Shown here: positions 53,457-61,034 of the stretch, one piece after another
How the letters are laid out: each line of letters starts with the position of its first letter
How positions within the stretch are numbered: position 1 is the stretch's first letter
Assembly (NCBI RefSeq): GCF_002082565.1
Contig: NZ_CP020562.1
Span: forward strand, 930,001-994,000
Length of the DNA: 64,000 bases
DNA from: Halomonas sp. GT
GTDB lineage: Bacteria; Pseudomonadota; Gammaproteobacteria; Pseudomonadales; Halomonadaceae
Reading direction: 5' to 3'
Position numbers and translations under genes: made by a program
Notes under the pieces: generated by a model
What the model was told of the DNA's origin: nothing
The model's database searches: none
The model's input: only the letters and a program-made list of their open reading frames with translations

Positions 53457-55088
53457 ATGAACGCATCCATTTTTGAGCAGGGCATGCCGCCCACCGTTGC
53501 TAACCATGTACCGCTCTCTCCGTTGACGTTTATTGAGCGTTCGGCGGCGGTGTATCCTGATTACCCTGCGGTGGTGCATGGCACAACACGCCGCACCTGG
53601 GCAGAAACATGGACTCGCTGTCGGCAATTGGCGTCAGCGCTTGAAAAGCGCGGTCTTCAGCCCGGCCAAACGGTAGCGGCGATGCTGCCTAATATTCCGG
53701 CGATGTTTGAAGCCCATTTTGGGGTGCCTCTGGCAGGCTGTGTGCTCAATACCTTGAATATTCGCCTGGATGCCGAAGCCATCAGCTACATGCTGGCCCA
53801 TGGTGAAGCGAAAGCTGTTCTTGTTGATCCTGAGTTTGCACAGGTCATCAACGAAGCCGTTGCCTTATTAGACAATAAACCGCTGATTATTGACGTTTTC
53901 GATCTGGAGTTTTTAGGCGAAACTCAAGGTATTGGTGAGGTTGAGTACGAAGCATTGCTCGCCGAAGGTGATGCTGACTATGCCTACAAGCTGCCTGAAA
54001 ATGAGTGGCAAGCGATTTCGCTGAACTATACCTCGGGCACCACGGGTAAGCCCAAAGGGGTGGTTTACCATCACCGTGGCGCCTACTTAAACGCGGTCAG
54101 CAATATCTTAGAGTGGGCCATGCCGCATCATCCGGTCTATCTCTGGACCTTGCCGATGTTCCACTGTAACGGCTGGTGTTTCCCCTGGACAATTGCCGCT
54201 AACGCCGGTGTTAGCGTGTGCCTACGCAAAGTTGATCCAAAGCGGATTAATGACCTGATTGTGGATGAGAAGGTCACGCATTTCAGCGGTGCGCCGATTG
54301 TACTGAACGGCCTTGTGAACTTGCCAGCTGATCAGAAGCGGGAATTTGATCATCCCGTGAAAGTGACCACAGCAGGTGCCGCGCCGCCTGCATCAGTCAT
54401 TGCTGGCGTTGAGAAACTCGGCATTGAAGTGACCCATGTGTACGGGTTAACAGAGGTATATGGCCCGGTGACGGTGTGCGCTTGGCGTGAAGCATGGAAT
54501 GAGTTGCCGCTGGAGTCCCGTGCCAAGATTAAGGCGCGTCAAGGAGTGCGTTACCACATGCTTGAAGCGCTTTGTGTCGCCGACCCGTTGACCCTTGAGC
54601 CCGTCGCGAAAGATGGTCAGACCATTGGTGAAATTTTGATGCGCGGCAACAACGTAATGAAGGGCTATCTGAAGAATGCCGAAGCCACTGAGAAAGCCCT
54701 GGAAGGAGGGTGGTATCACACCGGCGATCTCGCGGTTTGGCATGCGGATGGCTACATCGAAATTAAAGACCGCTCTAAAGACATCATCATTTCTGGCGGT
54801 GAGAATATCTCCACTATTGAAGTAGAAGATGCCATTTATAGCCACCCTGCAGTAGAAGAAGCCGCCGTTGTGGCCAAGCCTGATGAAAAGTGGGGCGAGA
54901 CTCCATGCGCGTTTGTTAAATTAAAAATCGGTTATGGTGAAATTACTGAAGCCGACATTATTGCTCATTGCCGAGAGCATTTAGCGAGCTTCAAAGTACC
55001 GAAGACAATCATTTTTAGCGAATTGCCAAAAACGTCTACGGGCAAAATTCAAAAATTTGTTTTGCGCGAAGAAGCGAAACAGCACTGA
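53457..55088 (+). CDS. Acyl-CoA synthetase (AMP-forming, DmdB-like)
   Basis: 543 residues of the ANL superfamily. P-loop-like LNYTSGTTGKPKGVVY, adenylate site HVYGLTEVYGP, hinge YHTGDLAVWHADGYIEIKDRSKDIIISGGENIS, and the C-terminal catalytic Lys in KTSTGKIQKF. It activates a carboxylic acid to its CoA ester with ATP. Closest to the medium/short-chain acyl and methylmercaptopropionate ligases (DmdB). It follows the permease by 46 bases and precedes the 3-hydroxyacyl-CoA dehydrogenase by 18. Confidence 0.92.
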   Translation: MNASIFEQGMPPTVANHVPLSPLTFIERSAAVYPDYPAVVHGTTRRTWAETWTRCRQLASALEKRGLQPGQTVAAMLPNIPAMFEAHFGVPLAGCVLNTLNIRLDAEAISYMLAHGEAKAVLVDPEFAQVINEAVALLDNKPLIIDVFDLEFLGETQGIGEVEYEALLAEGDADYAYKLPENEWQAISLNYTSGTTGKPKGVVYHHRGAYLNAVSNILEWAMPHHPVYLWTLPMFHCNGWCFPWTIAANAGVSVCLRKVDPKRINDLIVDEKVTHFSGAPIVLNGLVNLPADQKREFDHPVKVTTAGAAPPASVIAGVEKLGIEVTHVYGLTEVYGPVTVCAWREAWNELPLESRAKIKARQGVRYHMLEALCVADPLTLEPVAKDGQTIGEILMRGNNVMKGYLKNAEATEKALEGGWYHTGDLAVWHADGYIEIKDRSKDIIISGGENISTIEVEDAIYSHPAVEEAAVVAKPDEKWGETPCAFVKLKIGYGEITEADIIAHCREHLASFKVPKTIIFSELPKTSTGKIQKFVLREEAKQH

Positions 55089-55106
55089 TTCAGGGGATAA
55101 ATAACG

Positions 55107-55955
55107 ATGAGTGAACAACCAATCGGTGTAGTGGGAGCAGGCACCATGGGGCAGGGGATCGCTCAGGTCGTCGCTGCCAGTGGTTTTACGGTTCGTCTCT
55201 TTGATGTCGCCGATGAGCAGCTTACCCGCGCCCAAGGCAATATTGATAAAGGCTTTGGCAAGCTGGTCGCAAAAGAAAAAATGAGCGAGCCGGCTAAGCA
55301 AGAAGCACTGGCGCGGCTTTCCACGACCACTGATCTCGAAGCGTTGAGTGACTGCGGTATTATTATTGAAGCCGCACCAGAACAACCCGCGCTGAAAGAG
55401 AAGCTGTTTCGTGATCTGAGTCATTTAAGTAGCGATGCTATTCTTGCCTCTAACACCTCGTCGCTCTCGCTAACGCGGTTGGCTGCCGTGTGCGAACGTC
55501 CTGAGCGGGTAGTGGGCATGCACTTTTTTAACCCAGTGCCGGTGCTCAAATTAGTGGAAGTGATTCGTGCTGAGCAGACTTCTGATACCACCGTTGAGCG
55601 CATAGAAGCGTTGGCAAAAGCGCTGGGTAAAACAGCGGTACCGATTGGTGATTCACCGGGCTTTGCGGTTAATCGCTTGTTGGTGCCAATGATTAATGAA
55701 GCCGCCTTTATTGTTCAAGAAGGAACCGCAACGCCAGAGGCCATTGACGAAGCGATGAAGCTTGGCGCTGCCCATCCAATGGGGCCGTTGGCGCTGGCGG
55801 ATCTGATTGGTCTTGATGTTTGTCTGGCGATCATGAATGTGTTGCAAGAAGGGTTTGGCGATCCTAAATATCGCCCCTGCCCGCTGCTAAAGCGCATGGT
55901 GGATGCGGGGTATCTGGGACGTAAGAGCGGTCGCGGCTTTCATATATACGAGTGA
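55107..55955 (+). CDS. 3-hydroxybutyryl-CoA dehydrogenase
   Basis: 282 residues. Rossmann motif GVVGAGTMGQGIAQVVA, catalytic His in RVVGMHFFNPVPVLKLVEVI and catalytic Glu-containing NTSSLS/ASNTSS region; the C-terminal half contains DSPGFAVNRLLVPMINEA. Oxidises 3-hydroxyacyl-CoA with NAD+ in beta-oxidation or acetoacetyl-CoA metabolism (PaaH/Hbd type). Fourth gene of the acyl-CoA set; a hairpin and 121 bases separate it from the enoyl-CoA hydratase. Confidence 0.93.
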   Translation: MSEQPIGVVGAGTMGQGIAQVVAASGFTVRLFDVADEQLTRAQGNIDKGFGKLVAKEKMSEPAKQEALARLSTTTDLEALSDCGIIIEAAPEQPALKEKLFRDLSHLSSDAILASNTSSLSLTRLAAVCERPERVVGMHFFNPVPVLKLVEVIRAEQTSDTTVERIEALAKALGKTAVPIGDSPGFAVNRLLVPMINEAAFIVQEGTATPEAIDEAMKLGAAHPMGPLALADLIGLDVCLAIMNVLQEGFGDPKYRPCPLLKRMVDAGYLGRKSGRGFHIYE

Positions 55956-56004
55956 GAACGCGTAAGCGCATCAGGTCAGTCAAGCGCGACAAAAGAAGTG
56001 ATTG

Positions 56005-56037
56005 CCTACCAACCAAGCGTTCGCTAGGGTTGGTAGG
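56005..56037 (+). terminator. Stem-loop between the 3-hydroxyacyl-CoA dehydrogenase and hydratase genes
   Basis: CCTACCAACC (56005-56014) and GGTTGGTAGG (56028-56037) are exact 10-bp complements with a 13-base loop. Only a short T-rich stretch follows, so termination would be partial. Confidence 0.55.
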
Positions 56038-56076
56038 TGTTCACTTTAAATGCGTAATAACAATTAAGGAGCCTGT

Positions 56077-56850
56077 ATGAGCGATGCAGTGATTGAAAAA
56101 GTTGATAACGACGGTGTGGTACGTCTGACGATTAATCGCCCTAAGGCGTTGAATGCACTGAACAGTGATGTGCTGAGTGCCTTAGAAGCTCATCTTGTAG
56201 AGCTTGAAACGCATCCACGTTTACGCGCTGTCATCATTACCGGTGCTGGTGAAAAGTCGTTTGTTGCCGGTGCTGATATCACCGAAATGCGCGATAAAAC
56301 GCCAGAAGAAGCGCGTGCTTTTGCTACCCAGGCACTGCGTACTATTAAGCGCTTAGAAACATTGCCCGTGCCGGTGGTCGCGCTAGTGAACGGGTTTTGC
56401 CTTGGCGGCGGCTGCGAATTGGCGTTGGCCTGCGACTGGGCAGTAGCTAGCGACAACGCTGTCTTCGGCCAGCCTGAAGTGTTGCTAGGTGTGATTCCCG
56501 GTTTTGGCGGCACCCAGCGGTTGCCGCGTCGTGTTGGGCCTGCCATGGCGATTGATCTAGTAACCACTGGCCGAAAAATCGATGCTCAAGAAGCGCTGCG
56601 CATTGGGCTAGTCAACCGTGTCATGCCCCAGGCTGAGCTTGAAAGCTATGTAGAAGAGCTCACCAAGCAGCTTAAAGGCAACGGCCCTCTATCAGTGCGT
56701 GGCGCGAAGCAAGCCGTTCACGATGGGTTAGATCAAGACCTTGATAGCGCCTTGGCGCTGGAAACCAGCCTGTTTGCATTCTGTTTTGCTGGCGAAGAGC
56801 AGAAAGAGGGCATGAGTGCTTTCGTTGAAAAGCGCAAACCCAACTTCTAA
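56077..56850 (+). CDS. Enoyl-CoA hydratase
   Basis: 257-residue crotonase-fold enzyme. Oxyanion-hole motifs AGADITEM and NGFCLGGGCELALACDW; the two catalytic Glu are in GGGCELALA and FGQPEVLLGVIPGFGGTQRL. Adds water to 2-enoyl-CoA. AAGGAG precedes ATG 56077. Together with the upstream genes it completes one turn of acyl-CoA breakdown except for the thiolase, which is not here. Confidence 0.94.
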   Translation: MSDAVIEKVDNDGVVRLTINRPKALNALNSDVLSALEAHLVELETHPRLRAVIITGAGEKSFVAGADITEMRDKTPEEARAFATQALRTIKRLETLPVPVVALVNGFCLGGGCELALACDWAVASDNAVFGQPEVLLGVIPGFGGTQRLPRRVGPAMAIDLVTTGRKIDAQEALRIGLVNRVMPQAELESYVEELTKQLKGNGPLSVRGAKQAVHDGLDQDLDSALALETSLFAFCFAGEEQKEGMSAFVEKRKPNF

Positions 56851-56879
56851 TCTGTGCTTAACTAAGTTTTGCTCATTTA

Positions 56880-56909
56880 AGGGGTGGCGGCTACGTCACC
56901 CCTCTTTTG
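56880..56909 (+). terminator. Rho-independent terminator of the acyl-CoA gene set
   Basis: AGGGGTG (56880-56886) pairs with CACCCCT (56897-56903), followed by CTTTTG. It lies 30 bases after the hydratase stop. Confidence 0.7.
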
Positions 56910-56958
56910 TGCTCGATAGTTGGCTTCAGCTGTTGTCGGTATTCACAAGGAGCGCTGC

Positions 56959-57654
56959 ATGTTTGATCTGTATATTGCCAACAAGAATTACTCGTCTTGG
57001 TCGCTGCGCCCTTGGGTGCTAATGAAGGCGCTGAATATCCCCTTCAATGAACATGTTATGCCATTTGAAGGTGGAGTGGGGGACAGTCATGCCACCTTTA
57101 CGCGTTTCTCACCTTCTGGCTTGGTGCCATGTTTGGTGGATTCGGATGATGAGGTGACGGTATGGGACTCGTTGGCTATTGTTGAGTATCTTGCTGAAAC
57201 GTACCCAGGTGTGTGGCCGGAAGACAAAGCAGCACGCGCCTGGGCACGTTGTGCCAGCGCTGAAATGCACAGCGGGTTTGGTGCACTGCGCGCTGAGTGT
57301 CCAATGAACTGCGGCGTGCGTGTTGGGCTTAAAGAGCTTTCAGCAGGGCTAAGCAACAATTTGGCACGGCTTGATACGCTATGGCAGGAAGGCCTTGAAC
57401 GCTTTGGTGGCCCCTTTCTGGCAGGGGGGCAGTTATCAGCTGTGGATGCGTTTTACGCCCCCGTCGCATTTCGGGTACAGACGTTTAACTTGCCGCTGAG
57501 CGATGCATCATTGGCTTATGGTCAGCGTCTACTTGCACTTCCGGCGATGGAGGAGTGGTACCAAGCAGCATTGGCAGAAACTTGGCGTGAGCCAATGCAC
57601 GAGCAGGACACGTTTAAAAACGGCCTTTTATTAAACGATTACCGCGCGGTTTAG
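56959..57654 (+). CDS. Glutathione S-transferase
   Basis: 231 residues from ATG 56959 (AAGGAG nine bases upstream; the frame is open to 56920). N-terminal thioredoxin-fold domain with LYIANKNYSSWSLRPWVLMKAL (Ser-type active site) and the DSLAIVEYLAE glutathione-binding turn; helical C-terminal domain. The NYSSWSLRPW opening is typical of the maleylacetoacetate isomerase-like/YfcF-like group. Substrate unknown. Single gene. Confidence 0.9.
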   Translation: MFDLYIANKNYSSWSLRPWVLMKALNIPFNEHVMPFEGGVGDSHATFTRFSPSGLVPCLVDSDDEVTVWDSLAIVEYLAETYPGVWPEDKAARAWARCASAEMHSGFGALRAECPMNCGVRVGLKELSAGLSNNLARLDTLWQEGLERFGGPFLAGGQLSAVDAFYAPVAFRVQTFNLPLSDASLAYGQRLLALPAMEEWYQAALAETWREPMHEQDTFKNGLLLNDYRAV

Positions 57655-57719
57655 CGTACTGTCGCCCTGTATTTTGATAAATCCGCTACACTGGCGAAAA
57701 TTTTAGATGGATATTTCCA

Positions 57720-58259
57720 ATGGCGTTGAGTGCTACCCCTTACAAAGTTGATGTCAACCTGACGGACCTTGATCGCAATGTCTATGAGACGCTGCGTTTT
57801 ACGGTGGCTCGGCACCCTTCTGAAACCGAAGACCGGATGTGCGCACGCTTGATCGCCTACTTATTGTGGTATAGCGAAGCGCTCGCTTTTGGTCGCGGTC
57901 TTTCCGATGTTGACGAGCCTGCCTTGTGGGAAAAAAGCTTGGATGGTCGCGTGCTGCATTGGATAGAAGTAGGGTTGCCGGATGCAGAACGTCTTACTTG
58001 GTGTTCACGCCGTGCTGAGAGGGTGTCACTATTAGCTTATGGGCGAGTAGATCTTTGGGAAAATAAAGTGCTACCGGCGGTGGCGTCGCTCAAGAATGTA
58101 CATGTAGCGGGGCTACCGCAAGAGGCACTTACGACCATCGCAGCGGATTTGCCGCGGTCCATTAACTGGGCAGTCATGATCAGCGACGGCTCGCTGTTTA
58201 TTACCGATGAAAATGGCCAGCATGAAGTAACACCTCAGTGGCTTCTCCGAGATCGCTAG
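57720..58259 (+). CDS. yaeQ: YaeQ family protein
   Basis: 179 residues. YaeQ opening MALSATPYKVDVNLTDLDRNVYETLRFTVARHPSETEDRMCARLIAYLLWYSE is almost textbook, and the structure of the family is a PD-(D/E)XK nuclease-like fold (EPALWEKSLDGRVLHWIEVG). Biochemical role not settled; E. coli YaeQ was linked to haemolysin/transcription elongation effects. Single gene with its own terminator at 58279. Confidence 0.93.
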   Translation: MALSATPYKVDVNLTDLDRNVYETLRFTVARHPSETEDRMCARLIAYLLWYSEALAFGRGLSDVDEPALWEKSLDGRVLHWIEVGLPDAERLTWCSRRAERVSLLAYGRVDLWENKVLPAVASLKNVHVAGLPQEALTTIAADLPRSINWAVMISDGSLFITDENGQHEVTPQWLLRDR

Positions 58260-58278
58260 AGGAGGAAAGCTAGCTAGT

Positions 58279-58306
58279 CGCCATGCAAGGTATGGCGTCG
58301 TTTTTT
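58279..58306 (+). terminator. Rho-independent terminator after yaeQ
   Basis: CGCCAT (58279-58284) and ATGGCG (58292-58297) with a 7-base loop, followed by TCG and a run of six T. Confidence 0.7.
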
Positions 58307-58452
58307 CATGACAGGATGTCGTGATAGGCATTGAGTTAGCGAGGTAGATAGCAAGAAGTACGCTTGCTATCTATTCGTGCTATTACATACAATCATTCAT
58401 GTTTGTTAATGATTGTTCACTCTTGCTTTCCCCGATACTCAAGGATTGAGCC

Positions 58453-59442
58453 ATGAATAATACCTCTGCTCTATGCAGGAAGGTGCTGCCGCTTATTTTA
58501 CCGTTAAGCCTGATGCCCACATTGGCCGTGGCTAGCGACAGCGCCCTGTCGGTAAAGCTTGAAAATGATGGTTTTGCTAGTAGCGATGACGGCCACTTTA
58601 CCAGTGGTTTCGAGCTTAACTGGACCTTCACACCGCAAGAAAAAAGTTGGGTACAACACCTTGCGACAGCGCTGCCCGATAGCCTTATTGGCAAAGCGGA
58701 TAGAGCGTCTTATCGTTTGATTCACCAGATTTATACGCCGAACAATATCGAGCGCCGCGCGTTGATAGAGGATGATCGCCCCTATGCAGGTCTTGTTTAC
58801 GGCGGACTGTCGCTCTATGAAGACGTGGCGATGGGGCAATGGACGCAAGCTACCGATTTACATCTTGATATTGGGCTCGTAGGACCGTCCTCACTTGCGG
58901 ACAGTATTCAGCGCGAAGTACACCGTGTGACCGATAGCGACCGCCCACGAGGCTGGAGAAATCAGCTGGGCGATGAGGCGCTGGTGAATGTAACCGTTCG
59001 TCGCCAGTGGTGGAATGACATACCGCTAGCCGGTAAACAGTTCTCCCACGGCCCCAGTGTGGGCGCAGCGTTAGGCAACTTGTATACCTATGCAAGTGCT
59101 GGCTATAGCGTACGCTGGGGGGACGATGCCGAAGGCATTCCTACGCTGACACCCAACCCGGGTAGCCGTCATCTAATGAGTGGCCATCGTGGTTGGCAGT
59201 GGTATTTGTTTGCGAATGTAGAAGGCTATTACATGGCGCAGAACCTAACGCTGGATGGTAATACGTTCAGAGATAGCCACTCTGTTGACCGTGAAGAATG
59301 GGTAGCAGAAGCCTCTGCAGGGCTTGCCATGGCCTGGGAGGACTGGCAAGTAACGTATGCCGCTGTTCAGCGTACCCGCGAGTTTGATGGACAAGATGAG
59401 CAGGACAAATTCGGTTCAATTACGCTAACGAAACGCTTTTAG
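58453..59442 (+). CDS. LpxR-like lipid A deacylase (DUF2219 outer-membrane protein)
   Basis: 329 residues with a signal peptide (cleavage near AVASDSA) and a beta-barrel ending in LTKRF. LpxR family: SVKLENDGF with the Asn-Asp active-site pair, DDRPYAGLVYGGL, and FSHGPSVGAALGNLYTYASAGYSVRWG. LpxR enzymes remove the 3'-acyloxyacyl chain of lipid A at the outer membrane, dependent on Ca2+. The catalytic His cannot be assigned with certainty by eye. ATG 58453 follows a TGAG and an AAGGA site. Confidence 0.85.
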   Translation: MNNTSALCRKVLPLILPLSLMPTLAVASDSALSVKLENDGFASSDDGHFTSGFELNWTFTPQEKSWVQHLATALPDSLIGKADRASYRLIHQIYTPNNIERRALIEDDRPYAGLVYGGLSLYEDVAMGQWTQATDLHLDIGLVGPSSLADSIQREVHRVTDSDRPRGWRNQLGDEALVNVTVRRQWWNDIPLAGKQFSHGPSVGAALGNLYTYASAGYSVRWGDDAEGIPTLTPNPGSRHLMSGHRGWQWYLFANVEGYYMAQNLTLDGNTFRDSHSVDREEWVAEASAGLAMAWEDWQVTYAAVQRTREFDGQDEQDKFGSITLTKRF

Positions 59443-59468
59443 TAAAACAATAAGCGGAAGGGGGCGGT

Positions 59469-59789
59469 ATGGCCAACAAGTACCCACATACGCCGGATGG
59501 CCGCTATTTTGTGGCTAAAAATCGGCTATGGCGCTGTACCGACCCACGCTTGAGCGATGATGAAAAACGTACCCACATAAAGGCGCTGATGAAAGCCCGC
59601 CGAGCGGTGCGCACTGCTCAGCAACAAAACGATGAAATAGCGCTACGCCAAGCACGCGAGGCGGTGCAGTCTGCCAAGGAACTGCTGGGGGAGCGCGGCC
59701 CGGTATGGTGGCAGGACGGTGCCCCCGATGAAGGTGGTCTTGCCCCTCACAATAGCTCTTATGCAGAGTGGTGGGCGTCGCACTCCTAA
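59469..59789 (+). CDS. Conserved hypothetical protein (basic, 106 residues)
   Basis: 106 residues without signal or membrane segment: KYPHTPDGRYFVAKNRLWRCTDPRLSDDEKRTHIKALMKARRAVRTA then a long charged helix and a C-terminal RGPVWWQDGAPDEGG motif. This conserved protein is seen in many proteobacteria; no function is known to me. GGAAGGGGG precedes ATG 59469, 26 bases after the lpxR-like stop, so the two could share a transcript. Confidence 0.75.
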   Translation: MANKYPHTPDGRYFVAKNRLWRCTDPRLSDDEKRTHIKALMKARRAVRTAQQQNDEIALRQAREAVQSAKELLGERGPVWWQDGAPDEGGLAPHNSSYAEWWASHS

Positions 59790-59863
59790 GTGGTGGTTGC
59801 TACCCTGAATGCAAGGAGGCGTCAGCTATTCCTCCATTAATATCTATTTAGGAGGAGATTCAT

Positions 59864-60385
59864 ATGGATATAGTCTTTTATAACGGTTGGGAAAGTTTGC
59901 TGCGCACGTTAATCGTTGGGGTACTTGCTTATGGTGTGCTGGTCGCGTTTTTGCGTATTTCAGGAAATCGTACGCTGTCTAAAATGAATGCCTTTGACTT
60001 AATTGTGACCGTTGCACTGGGGTCTACGTTAGCCACCGTGCTGCTTTCAAAAGACGTTGCTTTAACAGAAGGAGCGCTAGCATTAGCATTGCTGATTTCA
60101 CTTCAGTTTGTGATTACATGGCTTAGCGTACGCGTTAGTTGGGTAAAGCGGTTGGTGACGGGCGAACCATTGATGCTGTTGTATCAGGGGGAGTTTTTAA
60201 CGTCCTCGCTGCGCCAGGCTCGGGTTACCAAAGACGAAGTGCGCTCTGCTGTTCGCAGCAGTGGCCTTGCAAGCCTAGAAGCAGCGCAAGCAGTAGTACT
60301 TGAAACAGACGGCTCGCTTAGTGTTGTTAAGCGGGAAGATGAAGGTACAGGTTCAAGCCTGAATGGCGTTCGTGGATCTCGCTAA
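59864..60385 (+). CDS. DUF421/YetF-like membrane protein
   Basis: 173 residues: three helices (about 8-110) with RISGNRTLSKMNAFDLIVTVALGSTLATVLLS, the DUF421 signature, followed by a soluble domain (LMLLYQGEFLTSSLRQARVTKDEVRSAVRSSGL). Two glycine/serine-rich ends. Related to YetF/YdfR of Bacillus; function unknown. ATG 59864 has AGGAGGAG upstream. Confidence 0.9.
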   Translation: MDIVFYNGWESLLRTLIVGVLAYGVLVAFLRISGNRTLSKMNAFDLIVTVALGSTLATVLLSKDVALTEGALALALLISLQFVITWLSVRVSWVKRLVTGEPLMLLYQGEFLTSSLRQARVTKDEVRSAVRSSGLASLEAAQAVVLETDGSLSVVKREDEGTGSSLNGVRGSR

Positions 60386-60494
60386 ACTATTAAAAATCAT
60401 AAAATTTATAGCCATGACGGTAATTTTCCATTCACGATGACACAAGTGGATGGTAATCTGCGCCACTTTGTTTCTTAACATTTAAGGGCGCACC

Positions 60495-60812
60495 GTGAAT
60501 ATTAAAGCGAATCTCTCTATTCTAGATATTATTGGCCACTTATTGATTTGGGTGGTGCTAACGATTATTACCTTCGGGATTGCATTGTTTTTCTTCCCCT
60601 ATTCGTTTTCACGCTTTGTGATTAATCGTACTTCAGTCGTGGATATTGCAACTGGTGCAGAGCGTAAGATGGTGTGTGATATTAATATTTTTAGCAATAT
60701 TGGTCATATTATTTTGTGGATGATTATCTCAATTTTAACGTTTGGTCTTGGGTATGTTTTTTACTTCTATCGTGTTTGGAATTACGCACTGAATAACTCT
60801 CGTATTCAGTAA
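60495..60812 (+). CDS. Small membrane protein with two repeated halves
   Basis: 105 residues. Two similar helical blocks: DIIGHLLIWVVLTIITFGIALFFFPYSFSRFVINRT and NIGHIILWMIISILTFGLGYVFYFYRVWNYALNNS. The inner halves share IGHxxLWxxxxxxTFG, so it is an internal duplication. It resembles short DUF6693-like or YjgN-like proteins, not settled. GTG 60495 has AAGGGCG upstream. Confidence 0.65.
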   Translation: MNIKANLSILDIIGHLLIWVVLTIITFGIALFFFPYSFSRFVINRTSVVDIATGAERKMVCDINIFSNIGHIILWMIISILTFGLGYVFYFYRVWNYALNNSRIQ

Positions 60813-60857
60813 GTAGCAGGTGTTTTGGCTTCTTGTTGATAGCTTTTGTTTTATTTC

Positions 60858-60887
60858 CCTCTCCTGCAGGGCTGCCTGCAGGAGAGG
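60858..60887 (+). other. Perfect 13-bp stem-loop before the siderophore receptor
   Basis: CCTCTCCTGCAGG (60858-60870), loop GCTG, CCTGCAGGAGAGG (60875-60887). It has no T run, so its role as a terminator of the upstream gene is uncertain. It lies 147 bases before the receptor start. Confidence 0.5.
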
Positions 60888-60986
60888 TTCCCTTCCACGT
60901 CTATTTCTAGCACCACTATTGCCTATGGCACGTCACCTTATGGGTGCATTGACATCGTTTGGTTAGGTCTCTATATTTTCGCGAAT

Positions 60987-61005
60987 AAAAATTACTATCA
61001 TTAAC
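60987..61005. promoter_or_regulatory. Fur-box-like site upstream of the siderophore receptor
   Basis: AAAAATTACTATCATTAAC matches the Fur consensus at 13 of 19 positions by eye. It lies about 30 bases before the receptor start, which fits iron repression. Confidence 0.55.
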
Positions 61006-61034
61006 TTTAACATTCGCTCTGGGATCCTATTCAA

